A stretch of 64,000 bases of DNA from Myripristis murdjan. Lineage: Eukaryota > Chordata > Actinopteri > Holocentriformes > Holocentridae. The notes beneath the pieces are model-generated. The model did no database searches. It had not been told where the DNA came from and saw only the letters and a list, made by a program, of their open reading frames with translations. A program made the translations under genes and the position numbers. Positions 34,645 to 46,900 of this stretch are shown here, piece after piece. The first letter of the stretch is position 1; the number at the start of each line of letters is the position of its first letter. The stretch is taken from the NCBI RefSeq assembly GCF_902150065.1, contig NC_043987.1:21440987-21504986 (forward strand), written 5' to 3'.

Positions 34645-37600
34645 TATTCTCAGGACTGCTGCATATGGTGCAGAAGCTTGTGGCTGCTGCCTAAAGGTCA
34701 GAGAAGCGGACCTGTGACCAGAGGGACACAGACTCAATACTCCTTGGAGTGCGGAGGAGTGCAGACGCTCCGCTCTTTGCTCTCTGCTTTTCTCTCCTTT
34801 ACTTTATTTATGCTTTTAATCATTTTCTATCACCACATAACTTTCTGTGGGGCTTTTATTTATTTTTACTTGCGTCGTTCTAGTTTGGTCAGTTTCTAAT
34901 CGCCATTGAAGAGTGATTTTTGCCACTTTACTCGGTCACAGTCAGACTGCCTGTAGCAACTTAGCTTGGTTTGCTAAGCAGATGGCTACATCCAGCCCCC
35001 AGATGAAAACCAACTCGTTAGGAAAGACAGGATTATTGCCAACCTCAGAGAAGACATCCGAAGGCTGTCAGCGGAACTCAAGTCCCAATCTGAGCTGCTG
35101 ACAAACACCCTGGACGTGGCTCACGAGCAGTCTCTACAGATCTCCTCGTTAAAAGCTGCTCTTCAGGACACAGTAGCCTGGGATCCTGCCTCTTCCCTTC
35201 CGCAGCCCAGCAGCTCAACGCCCCGTTGTAAGCTGCAATGGTCGGAGGTGGTGTTAAGGGGCAAAACAAGGACTTCACTCGGTCTCTCATCCCACCTCAG
35301 CCTTTCCAACAGATTTGAGCCTCTGTCATCACGGGTCGTCATCATATATAGGTCAGGAAAATAGTGCAGCAGGTTTGATTGAGACAACCCCTCCAAATTT
35401 TAGTTTCTTTAGTGAAGCGAGAATACACAAGAGAGGAGGCGGAGTTGCCACTCTTTTCAAGGACAGCTTCCAGTGTAAGCAAATGTTTTATGGTCAATTT
35501 GACTCCTTTGAATATGTTGCCACTCAGTTAAAATCCCCCTGTCGAGCAATGACCATCTACAGACCCCCCAAATATAATGCAAGGTTTTTTGATGAGTTTG
35601 CAAAATTGCTGTCTATTGTGTGCATGGATTTTGACTGTGTTCTTTTAGTGGGAGATTTTAACATTCATGTTGATAACCTTACAGATGGGTGTGCTAAGGA
35701 ACTGTTAAATATCCTGGATAACTTTGGGCTTTCTCAGCATGTCACAGAATCAACATATAACAGAGGACACATATTACATCTAATTATTTCCAAAGGTCTT
35801 AATATCTATGAGGTTGTGACCACCCCTGCTAATAATATGAAAAGTGAAGCAAAGGTGGTCAGAAAACGTTACATAAATGATAACACCTGTGCATTATTCA
35901 CCCAGGGTTTTACACCATCACCAACCCTGCCCTTAGTTCTAGTTGATGACCTTGTAAACAGTTTTAGCTCCAATGTTATGACTGTTATTGATTCCATCGC
36001 CCCAATTATGACCAAAGTTCTGTCAGGAAGGAAAAAGGCACCCTGGAGAAATGCCACACTGGTTAAAGAACACAAAAGAGTATGTCGGCAATCTGAACAC
36101 AGGTGGAAAAAAAACAAACTCCAGGTACATTACGACATTTATAAAGAGAGTCTTCGCAACTATAACCAGGAACTGAAGAATGCAAGGCAATCATATTTCT
36201 CAGAGATTATCAATAGAAACAGTAATAATGCCTGCACACTTTTTTCTGTAGTGGATAGACTGACCAACCCCACAGCATCACTCCCTCCTGAACTACTGTC
36301 CAACAAGTCATGTAATGACTTTGTAGCCTTCTTCACAAACAAAATATTGCAGATAAGACAGGCAGTGTGCAGTTCCAGTTCAGGAATGATAACACTTGTG
36401 CCTTCCTGTCCTCCAGTTAATCTAGGACATTTTAGCCTCCTTGATTACACAACTCTAACAGAAACAGTTTCAAAATTAAAGCCCACAACATGCTGCCTTG
36501 ATATTCTGCCTTCAAACTTTTTAAAAACCATTTTTAACTGCATAGCTCCGGATGTACTGCAGATAATAAATACTTCTCTTAAAGCAGGCCAGTTTTCCCA
36601 GGCCTTGAAAACTGCAGTAACAAAACCTCTTCTAAAAAAATCAAATCTGGACGCCACAACAATTACTAACTATAGGCCAATATCAAATCTGCCATTTTTG
36701 GGGAAAATCATTGAAAGGGTTGTCTTCCAGCAAATCCATACTTTTATGATGCAAAACAATCTTTTTAACACATTTCAGTCTGGATTTCGGCCACACCACA
36801 GCACTGAGACTACTTATCAAAGTCTTAAATGTTATTCATCAGAATAATGATGCATGCAAATCCTCTGTCCTGGTATTACTACTGCATTTGATACAGTTGA
36901 TCATAGTATACTACTTAGCAGATTGGAAAAGTGGGTGGGACTCACCGGCACTGTGTTACAATGGTTCAAATCTTACTTACAAGACAGGGACTTTTTTGTG
37001 TCAGTTGGTAACCATAAATCTGAGTGAACTATGATCACATGTGGGGTTCCTCAAGGGTCCATTCTTGGACCACTTCTATTCAACATCTATATGCTACCCC
37101 TTGCCCAGATTATGGAACATCACAACATCTCCTATCATACATATGCCGATGACACACAACTCTATATCTCAGTGTCATCACATGACTACAGTCCCTTACT
37201 CTCATTGAGTAACTGTATTCATCAAATCAATGACTGGATGTGCTAGAATTTTCTCCAGCTAAATCCAGAAAAGACAGAAGTATTAATTTTTGGCCCAAAA
37301 AATGAAAGGGCAAAGATCAGCACTCACCTTGGCTCTATGTCACTGACAGCTACGAATCAAGCCAGAAATCTTGGTGTTATTATTGACTCAGACCTGAACT
37401 TCAACAGCCATTTAAAGTTTATTACTAAATCTGCCTATTACCACCTTTAAAACATTCCTAGAATTAAGGGGTTTCTGTCTAAACAAGACATGGAAAAACT
37501 TATTAATGCATTCATTTTTAGTAGGTTGGACTATTGCAATGGCATATTTATGGGCCTTAAAAAAAATCAATCAGACAGCTGCAGCTGATTCAGAACGCTG

Positions 37601-38273
37601 CCGCCAGAGTCCTTACAAACACCAGGAAACTGGACCATATTACACCGGTCATTAAATCGCTACACTGGCTCCCTGTGAGTCAAAGGATAGATTTTAAAAT
37701 CCTACTACTGGTCTACAAAGCCCTGAATGGTCTCGGACCAAAATATATGCTTGATCTACTGGTTCTCTACGATGCATCTAGACCCCTTAGGTCATCTGGA
37801 ACTGGTTTGTTGTGTGTTCCAAGAACAAGAACCAAGCAAGGTGAGGCAGCATTCAGTTATTATGCTCCTCACCTGTGGAACAAACTTCCTGTAGATCTGA
37901 GGTCTGCTCAAACTGTCAGCTCCTTTAAATCAGGGCTAAAAACACTATTGTTCACTGAAGCGTACTCTTAGATTAAATAATTCCCTGTTGTATTGCCCAT
38001 ACTTTTTAACTACACACTGTTGATTTATGCCTCTTCCGCACTCCAAGGACTACCTGTTGTATTGCCCGTACTTTTTAACTACACACTGTTGATTTATGCC
38101 TTTTATTTTTCTACTTCGTTTCATTCTCAATTTCTATTTGCCTTTTCTATTGACTGTTTTTAATGTTTTAAATTATGTCTTGTTGCTTTTAATGTCTCTG
38201 TAAAGCACTTTGAATTACCTTGTGTTGAATTGTGCTATACAAATAAACTTGCCTTGCCTTGCCTTGCCTTGCC
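34645..38273 (+). mobile_element. L2-like LINE, near-full length but broken
   Basis: A sense-strand LINE with an ORF1-like region (34981-35364; LKSQSELLTNTLDVAHEQSL, LQWSEVVL), then a 510-codon frame (35315-36847) with the second half of an endonuclease (GGGVATLFKD, LLVGDFNIHVD) and the start of the reverse transcriptase (YRPISNLPFLGKIIERVVFQ, FQSGFRPHHSTET). The rest of the RT ([32 protein letters not shown]-like region) continues in shifted frames with stops to about 37971. The N-terminal part of the endonuclease appears deleted near 35300-35380. It ends in AATAAA and a (CTTGC)n tail at 38248-38273, as in L2-type LINEs that lack poly(A). The 5' limit is approximate. Confidence 0.85.
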
Positions 38274-38480
38274 AAAATGAACAGCTCTCTCACCTCCCTG
38301 AATACCCGTAGCTTAAATGCCCTTGAGCAAGGCACTTGACCAACAACTGCAACAGTGGAGCTGCTCGGTGGCCAGCAGTGAAGACTGGTTGTACCGGGCA
38401 GCTCTCAGGTGTGAATGTGTGTAACTGTGTGAGTGTGAAGCAGAGCACATGCACCCTCCAATTGCTGCTTGCAGCTTGAT
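38274..38480. other. Spacer with SINE-like phrase, between LINE and angptl6 3' end
   Basis: Contains CCTTGAGCAAGGCACTTGAC and GTGTGAATGTGTGTAACTGT, a combination common in fish short interspersed repeats (compare 26575-26700). No gene. Confidence 0.4.
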
Positions 38481-38490
38481 TTTATTTATT
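38481..38490 (-). terminator. Poly(A) signals of angptl6
   Basis: Two overlapping minus-strand AATAAA hexamers (38481-38486 and 38485-38490), about 355 nt past the stop. The LINE ends some 200 bp beyond them. Confidence 0.6.
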
Positions 38491-38843
38491 TAGAAAATTG
38501 CAATGCAGATTGTAAAACATCAGTGGATGAACTTGTCAACTTGGTATAAATAATAAAAAAAAAACAACATACTAACAGCATCAATAGGTCATAACTCACC
38601 ATGATTGGGTTCATCTGTCCATAATCACATTTTTTGACTGTATGTTCATAACATATCAAAACATTACCTACACTTCCCATTGGCTGAGCTATAATTGATC
38701 GGATGAGCATCTCTACGTAGTGTACTCGTATTACATTGAAACAGATTTTTTCATTGTCTTCTTCAGGTCCCCTCCATACATTTATAACACAAACATCAGC
38801 CTCTCAGCACTGCTTCCTCTGACATGTCCACAGTCCATGTATG

Positions 38844-40342
38844 TTATGTAGGCTTGATCATCATGAAAACTCTCTTAAGAGAGTAAGACCCTCCGTGGAA
38901 CTCCGCCCAGTAGACCCCATCCTGGTAGCGGCTGCGGTAGTGTCCACCTCGATACCACACACCGTTTAAGTTGGAGTGCGCACACATGTGGTACCACCAG
39001 CCTCCCTTCTGATAATGAGCACAGTTACCTGATGAGGCAATAAAAAGGGCTGTTTAACAACAAGCACCAATAACAACAGAGAGCTAACACAGAGGAACAG
39101 AGCTGACCTGAGTAGCTGTCTTTGTCCCGATCCAGAGTTGTGAAGGCCTTGTTGTTATGCCACGAGAGCGAGTCCCCTGCATTGCCATGGTATTCCCCCA
39201 ACCGCAGACGGTACCAGTCACTCTCTGGCTCTAGGTGGAAGCTATCATACTCAGCAAACACCTGCCGTCCCTGCCAGTCCTCCAGAATCACACGTAACTT
39301 ATAGTTGGCCTGTTTGGTCAGCCAGTAGAGGTGCTCCAACCCAAGCCAGTACTCTCCATCCAGATTCCCAAAGCCTTGCTGCAAACAGAGTGTTTTCGTC
39401 ATAGCAAAAGTACTGATTTTGTGATGATTTGTGCACGAGTTGCTCTTTTTGTGTCTTTTTTTCTCTGTATTTAAATTAAAAATTATGAAAATGAAACTGA
39501 ATGATGAATTTAAAACAGGCAGAATATCAAGTTGGACTCAAGTGTGTTTCATAGGCTTTAAAGATGTGAGGAATCACCTTATACTGCTCCCAGGTCCTAA
39601 AGAAGTTGACTGATCCATCCTGTCTCCTTTGAATGACCGTCCAGCCTCCCTGAGCTCGACTCTGCTCACACCAGGCCTGCAGGAGTCGGTTGGCACTTTG
39701 TGGGCGGAGCAGGTAGATCCCACTGGTGGTCTCACCCGAATCAAACACATGTTGGCAGTCCCGCCAGGGTCCTGTGTTACAAACACATAGTGTGGGCTTC
39801 AGAGTGTTTCAAGACATGTGGATGAACAGTATATATAACCAAGTGAAAGCTCTGGAGTTGTGTTTGTTTTAACATCAGTAAGCTCCCATATACACAGCAG
39901 CTTTAGCTTATCTTTTAGAATAGGAGAATTCCTTCCCAACACATGTTCAGTGTCTCATATCACACTGATAAGAGAAAATGTATACATAGAGGAAAGACTC
40001 CCACAGCCAAAGCTAATGCCAGATAAGCATTAGGATTCAAACTCAAAGCCTGGTTCAGTCATAGTCACTCAGAGCACATGTAGCAATGCATGGTCTTTCA
40101 TCAGACCTTTAGACATGCAGTGAGTCACCCACTGTTGCAAGTTGCACACAGAGAGCAATTCTGGGTCATTTTAGTTCTGCTAGGAAGTCTGTGTTCATTC
40201 AAGTCCTCTACTAGTTTGTAATTTCACACATTCCAGTTGTGCAAGTATACCGGTATCTAGGAGGTACAGCCCAGCCTTTCAGTCTTTAAAGTTCCAGAAA
40301 ATGTTGTGGAATTTGTCCTCAGTCAAGATGAGAGCTACTAGC

Positions 40343-40379
<37 letters not shown>

Positions 40380-40954
40380 GTTTAGGCATTCCCAGATAGA
40401 TAATTTCTCCCAGCAGGTCACTGACTCCCTCAGCCTGTGCTACATAATTTATCAAAGCAGCTAAATAGCGAAGCAGACACATGCTTGTTCCAGTTTATAA
40501 AATCAAACTAAACTGAATAACAGAATATATTTTCTTGTAACTGGTTTGATATCTCCAAACATGTGGTGAGTTGGGGTTGGTGCAGTGCAGTGCAAAAGAT
40601 ATAGAATCCAGGCATGCAATAAATGCTACTAAGACAAAAAGGTAACTTTAAAAAGTTATGTTTAACATGGTGCTTTACATGGACAGCCTTGTATCTTTCC
40701 ACATCCACTATAAGGCATGTTTTGCAGTAATGTACCTGGGGTCTTTGTGACAGGGAAGCTAATAAAAGGGGGATCTGTAGGTGTGTTGGCTGTGGTGGTG
40801 GGGAAGGCATTGCCTCCCATTGTGTTGTCCTGCTGTGGTGGAAGGGCACTCTGGTCCCTTTGAACGTCATTGGTCATTTCGTTGGCCTCAGAGCTGTAAT
40901 TAGGTTGTACATTAGACTGCGTTCTTGGTGGCTCGGTGGTTACCTGCCAAGATC

Positions 40955-40989
<35 letters not shown>

Positions 40990-41773
40990 CTTCAGTCCTT
41001 GTTTTCCAAACCCAGTATAGATTTGTAGGACCTAGAGCATGATTTGTTTCCTACCAGTGATGATGGGGTAGTGTTCCTGCATTGGCATTGCTTCTCCAGA
41101 CGGGCAATAAGCTGGTTCTGGGAGCTCATCGTGGAGGTGAGTGCTCCGTACTTCTTCTCCAGCTCCCTGTAATTACTTGATACCTGCAGTGCCTGAGATG
41201 TTCCACAAACAGCAACAAACATGATAAAGATTATAGCAAGATGAGATTCTGAGATAGATTTTAACCAGCTGCAGCAATGACCCATTTAAGCAGTATGCTC
41301 ACCTGTGAAGTAGCATTTAGCAGAAGGTTTTCAACCCTTCGCTGCTCCAAAGCCTGATCTTTTTTATGGATAACTTCATGCAGCAGCTGGGCATAGAGCT
41401 GGGCAATGCGGGCATTCATGCTGTTACTCTCCTTGCGAAGGGCTCTCACCTCCATGGCAAGAGACCCCTCTTGCTCCAGCTGCTCCCGGAGCTTCTCCAG
41501 CAGCTCCTGCTGCCGTTTAAGCTCTGCCCGCAACGCTGCCACCTCAGAGTGGTTGGCAGCACCTGACTCCGTTTTTACACACAGTGCCCCCGTCAGTTTT
41601 TGCTGTGGAACAATGAAGGTGTATGAGCAACGACCTGATTTCATCTCTGAAGAACGTGAGGGCCGTTTCTGCGCGTTCTCCCCATGGGGCCCCTCCTTCC
41701 GTCCCCCAGCTTCTGGTAGGCCCAGACCCAGTGTTAGGAAGAGAATCAGACCTATCGTCAGTGTCTTCTCCAT
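38844..41773 (-). CDS. angptl6: Angiopoietin-like 6
   Basis: 488-residue secreted factor of the angiopoietin-like family (angiogenesis and energy metabolism in mammals). Coding exons: 41303-41773, 41055-41192, 40736-40943, 39578-39771, 39108-39378, 38844-39028. Residues 1-24 form a signal peptide (MEKTLTIGLILFLTLGLG). CSYTFIVPQQKLTGALC matches the ANGPTL6 N-terminus. A coiled coil follows at about 75-200 (AALRAELKRQQELLEKLREQ). Residues 204-272 are a Pro/Thr linker. The fibrinogen-like domain fills about 273-488 (WTVIQRRQDGSVNFFRTWEQ, GNAGDSLSWHNNKAFTT, DRDKDSYSGNCAHYQKGGWW, NLNGVWYRGGHYRSRYQDGV). A 5' UTR exon likely ends at 42577 (GTGAGT donor) and joins 41800. Exon 2 could start nine bases later at the next AG. 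It lies next to ppan, as in human. Confidence 0.93.
40345..40374. repeat. Poly(T) run
   Basis: About 30 T in the angptl6 intron between exons 40736-40943 and 39578-39771; on the gene strand it is an A run. Confidence 0.9.
40957..40984. repeat. (CA)n microsatellite
   Basis: CA run just upstream (on the gene strand) of the acceptor of angptl6 exon 40736-40943; a GT run precedes TGATCTTGGCAG. Confidence 0.9.
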
Positions 41774-41800
41774 GTATCTGCTGAACTTCTTAAGACACCC

Positions 41801-43070
41801 CTGGTAATGACGGAGGGAACAAGATTAGAATTTCCTCAACAATAACAACACCTAACACCTGATAACCTTTGAGTGAGATCTAATAATCCATAAGCATGTC
41901 TGTCACCCTGTCACAAAAACCTGGAGTAACTTTTGACTGAAGTATTCAAGAAAAAGAGCGCATATATTCCTCTGGGTCTCAAGTGTTCTCCAGATGTTGC
42001 CTTGTAAGGTATAAGTACACATAATCTGAGTCTTTCCTCCCGGTCGGAATTTATTTGCAGGTCAACACTGAAGGGACGACAGTCAACACAATCCAGCCAG
42101 AATCAACACACCTCCATGCCATGGTCAACAGACTCTTTTCAGGGGCAGCTCCAGTTCCCACCAAAACAATCACGGTCAACACCGTAAACACCATTAATAC
42201 CAAAACGTCAATATTGACAGTTCACACAAAAATCTCTTATATTTCTTATATGATCTTCTCATTGGAACATATTACTGGAATCAAAGGTACATGCTCATAT
42301 ACATCAAACAATAGTGTTGAGAAACACTTGATGACAAAGGGAAAAGAGCGACAAAGTTTATGGCATGCAAGTCAGTTTCAGTGTTTGAGGGGAAAGGAAG
42401 ACATAGGATGAGATTTTTCTGGCTCTGTTTACTAAAGAGTAAACAGCATAACAAATAATAAATAAATACTAAGGTAGCAAATACATAGTTTGGCCATCTG
42501 CTGCTTTGGATGCTTGGTTTACATCTATAACAATACATTTAAATCTGTCTGAAAGTAAATTCTGTATATAACTCACCGTATTAGCTGATAAATATTTTGG
42601 ACCTCTGTGCTCTGATCACGTGTGGAGCTGCCAGTGTCTGAACACAAGAATGTAAAAAAAGACACTAAAGCTTTTTGAAATCACATCATCAAAAAGGATT
42701 ATGGTAAAAAGAAAAAAAAAAAAAAAAAAAAAGAAGAAAGAGTTGTCTTCCAAATTTAAGGTCCTCTGTGGTACTGCACTCAAAAAGTCTAAAACTAAAA
42801 GCCAGACTTGACCGCAAAGAAAATTGGGACACAGAGAAAAGTCAAGGAGACACAAACTGACACTGACATGCAGGTTTTAGCAGCAGCTAGACCACCCCCT
42901 AACTTGATCTTTGCCACGGGCTCTCTAAACAAGCAGACACATAATTACAAACTAGCCTAATGACACCGCCTCCCAGCGCCTCTTTTCTGGGGCCCCGATG
43001 CAGGAGCCGTGTGCTGTCTCCTCCCTCAGCCATCAACCACCTACCCTGTCATAGACTCCTCTCTGTAGTA
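41801..43070. other. angptl6 5' region and spacer toward ppan
   Basis: Includes the probable angptl6 5' UTR exon ending at 42577. Five GTCAACA/ATCAACA motifs fall within 42061-42187 (GTCAACACTG, GTCAACACAA, ATCAACACAC, GTCAACAGAC, GTCAACACCG). An A run lies at 42712-42732. Otherwise no gene is visible. Confidence 0.45.
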
Positions 43071-43126
43071 TAGAACAGAATAGAATAGAATAGAATAGAA
43101 TAGAATAGAATAGAATAGAATAGAAA
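43071..43126. repeat. (TAGAA)n microsatellite
   Basis: About ten tandem TAGAA pentamers. Confidence 0.9.
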
Positions 43127-43144
43127 ACACTGAACTGAACAGGA

Positions 43145-43235
43145 GCAGCATGCAGGCACAGTGGTTGCCAATCTCACAGCATAATGGTCTTGGGTTTGAT
43201 TGCTGGTTCTAGTCCTTTCTATGTAATGTTTGCAT

Positions 43236-43288
<53 letters not shown>

Positions 43289-43305
43289 CTCTCTCTTGCT
43301 CTCTA

Positions 43306-43360
<55 letters not shown>

Positions 43361-43445
43361 TCCTCCTAGTTGCTCAAGTTTCCTCCCACAGTCCATACTA
43401 TTAGTGTGTGTAGTTCGCCCAATATGGGATGGACTCCAGCAACTT
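43145..43445 (+). repeat. Teleost interspersed repeat swollen by two microsatellites
   Basis: The ends carry the phrases GGCACAGTGGTTGCCAATCT ... GTTTGCATGTTCTC and CCTCCCACAGTCCATA ... GGGATGGACTCCAGCAAC, which I recognise as an abundant fish interspersed repeat (gcatgttctcc / cttcctcccacagtcc / ggatgggctccagc). Its middle is replaced by (CT)n at about 43236-43304 and (GT)n at about 43308-43357. Confidence 0.7.
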
Positions 43446-43527
43446 TCTTTCTTTTTTTTTTTTTTTTTTTTTTTCTGGGGGTAAAGACAAATGTATGAAT
43501 GAATTCACTTAATCCGAACTGAACTGA

Positions 43528-43539
43528 GGGAAATTTCCC
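43528..43539. promoter_or_regulatory. Palindromic NF-kB-like site
   Basis: GGGAAATTTCCC is a perfect 12-bp palindrome that fits the kB consensus GGGRNWYYCC. It lies about 430 bp upstream of ppan and 950 bp upstream of the probable angptl6 5' exon. Motif match only. Confidence 0.35.
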
Positions 43540-43634
43540 TGCTGCAGGAGACTTGTAACTTTTCCTCCTGTCTGTCAGACTCTATCATCGACCCACATTG
43601 TTTGCATTTTTATTTGCCATATAAATGCATAACT

Positions 43635-43635
<1 letters not shown>

Positions 43636-43666
<31 letters not shown>
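43636..43666. repeat. Poly(A) run
   Basis: About 31 A on the plus strand, upstream of ppan. Confidence 0.9.
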
Positions 43667-43669
<3 letters not shown>

Positions 43670-43971
43670 CACCGATTACATAATTTTAAAAAATGCATCC
43701 CTGGTCGGTCCAGTTTGAGCACACAGCCATGGACCGAAATTTGCCAGGAAACAGTTGAAAGACCAGGGAGATACACGGACCCATTTGGATGTGACACACA
43801 GGAGTACCATGTGGAGTAGCGTCATGTACTCTGAGTCTTACAGACCTTATTAAAGTTAGATACTTAGGAAATAAGTATGCCGCACATTTTGCACCGTAGT
43901 ATTAATGTACTGTGATATTAGAAAGCGGCGTTTTTCTGAATTATTTTGCCAGGGTTACGCGTAGCCGAATA

Positions 43972-46900
43972 ATGGGGAAATCAAAGGTAAGCTTAACGTG
44001 TGCTAGCCAGTTAGCTTTAGCTGAAGTGAGCAGTCGTGATATAAACTAAACTTAAGCGACAGTGCGTGTTTTCTTTATACTTAAATGTGTTAAATGATAT
44101 CCGGTTATCAAAGAGAAATGTATGTCGCGTTTAGCAGTTTACGTTATCTGCGTAACGCTAAGTAATTAACGTTAAACTTGTTAGATTGGCAACGCTGCTG
44201 CGGCTAAGATAAAGTTATACAGCTTAATTTAATGGCTCTGTTGCATTAATCTGTCAGCTGGTGTCGTTATCTGAGTGGTATATGTGCAGCAACATGTTTG
44301 GTGACAATGTAATGTTATGTGCTTAGTTAAGTAACTAACTTTGGACGATACTCTGCTTTCAGACCAAGAATCAGAAGAAATCCCGAGTGACTGCCAACCA
44401 TGTGGCCGAGGAGGCCTACGGGACCGTCCCCCACTCCTTCGTGTTTCATCGGGGTCAGATCGGCAAAAACGTCGGTCAGCTTGTCCTGGATATGCGACAA
44501 GTCATGAGGCCATACACTGCTGAGTCCTTGAAGGTGTGTGTGTGTTCGAGTTACTTGGTTTAACCACCAGCTCATCTGCTAAGTGGTACCGCTTGGGATT
44601 GATGGTGTGTTTTTAAGTTTGATTGGAAAGTCACTAAATTGGCTCATATTTAATCACACATTAGGATTTAGTTACTTTGAAAATGTCAGTGGTCGCCTTA
44701 GTTTATCTCATGCCTTGTTGGAGAACCACTGTGCCTTTAGTTCTATCAAATGTCTGTGGAACTTTTATGGATTTTGTCACATTATTTTTTTCCATGTTTG
44801 TTTGACAGATCAGGAAGAAGAATGTGCTCAAAGACTTTGTGTCAATCGCAGGACCTCTGGGAGTAACACACTTCATAGTCTTCAGCAAGACACCCAGCAG
44901 TGTCAACTTGGTGAGATCATCGTCTAAAACAGACTATTTACGAACAAGACATTCTCAGCTGGTGATGGATCAGCCACCTTGTATCTGAATCCTGATATCT
45001 AGTTGAAATTGCATGATCTATCTCTCAAGTCTTGAGTGATATTGACACACCATGGGTTTCCACATATATCGGAAATGAGATTACTTACTGTTGAATGTGT
45101 CAATTTTGCAGTTACCAGTCATATGAAACAGAAGAAAAACAAGAATGGCAGCTGTTATGATTCATGTCAGGGCAGCCAGTGTTAAATAGCAGTGTATGAA
45201 ATCACTGAGGTGTAAATACAACACGTTGCCAATTCAGTTGAATTCAACAATGCTCATCTGATGACTCTGCAGTTGTATAGTGTTAAGCCTTTAACATTAT
45301 CAGGTCAAATAAACAACACGTTTTTCCCTTTTCAGCGACTGGCTCGACTTCCCAGAGGTCCCACACTTTATTTCAAAGTGATCAAGGTACCAGTATGAAT
45401 GCATAGAAACATGAATTGTGTTAGATGGATGGGGCCCAGATGATGACAAATTCAAATACTTGACTGTTGAGTGATGTTTTTCAAAGTAAACGCACTGATG
45501 GACCCAGATCATCAAAACTGTTTTGGTATTTATTTTTGGAGTGTTTTCCTCACATAATGACTCTTAAACTTTTTTTTTCCCCCTCCCAGTATTCCCTTAT
45601 CAAAGATGTGGTGTCGTCACTGAAGAAGCACAGGATGCACGAGCAGCAGTTCACACATCATCCACTGCTCGTCCTCAATAACTTTGGGTCTGACGGCATG
45701 CAGGTCAAACTCATGGCCACCATGTTTCAAAATATGTTTCCTTCCATCAATGTGCACAAGGTATGTCTGATTAGTAAAATGGTAGAAGAATCAAGGGTTC
45801 AGGAATTATTGGCATGATGAAAGTATAGTCTTCTGAGGTTACTGCTGAAGAGTTGTTCAAAGTAAACGCTTTCTGACCTCATGATCCTTGAATTCCAGCA
45901 TTTTTTTTAGTTTCTGTAAGAATTGTAGATTATATTTTTCTTTTTTTGCAGGTTAGCCTTAATAACATCAAGAGGTGTGTGCTTCTGAATTACAACCCAG
46001 AGACTCAGGAGGTAGAGTTCCGTCATTAGTAAGTATATATATTTTATCAAACTTATTGTTTCCTCATTTAAGATTAATTTATTTTCTTGCAAACTAGCTC
46101 AGTGAGGAGCATAGCATTTGCATACCTTTACTTGTGAATGTTGATATCCAGAGGTGACAAAGTACAGCCCATGTGGCCTCGAATGAAACCGTATCTTAAA
46201 AAGATGGTCTGGCTCGAATGATGACAGATTATGACATGACTGTTCAGTGATGCTTTGTCAAAGTAAACGCACTGATGGGCCTCCATTTAATAAATTAAAA
46301 AAAATTAATAAAATACATTCATAGCTCTAGTATCTATTGATTGTTCAGCATCACACTCACCTCCGCTGTCTTGTTCCCAACCTGCAGCAGCCTGAAGGTG
46401 GTTCCTGTGGGCATGAGCCGTGGCGTGAAGAAACTGATGCAGGAGAGGTTCCCCAACATGGGCAAATTTGAGGACATCAGTGAGCTGCTGTTGAAGTAAG
46501 ATTCTCGTCAAGGTACAATTACCATTCAGCGCGAAGGCACCAAGGCGCTCCGTTTTATAGTGAACCTTGTCGTTATAGCAGTTTAGTAAAATATACGACC
46601 CTGGTGGTGTATCTGAAGAGCCCAGGCTTGATTGTGCCCTGCTCTACAACTTTCAGGGGAGCTAATCTTTCAGAGAGCGAAGCAGAGCAGGATGGGGAGC
46701 ACAACATAACTGAACTTCCACAGGTCTACTCTGGCCGTGGCAACATGGCGTCCCAGCAGAGCGCTGTCCGCTTGACTGAGGTAATTATGCCTAAGGAGTA
46801 TAATATTTGCACCCATATGTCAGTGATGTTGGGTGGCAGCTGAATTAAATTGCTGTTCTGTCCTCAGATTGGTCCTCGCATGACTCTGCAACTGGTTAAG

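Noticed and set aside
35315-36847. 510-codon open frame as a possible host gene
   Set aside because: Its endonuclease and reverse transcriptase motifs, and the CTTGC tail downstream, show it belongs to an L2-like LINE.
43049-43484. Open frames of Thr-His, Ser-Leu and Cys-Val repeats
   Set aside because: They are translations of CT, GT and TAGAA microsatellites.
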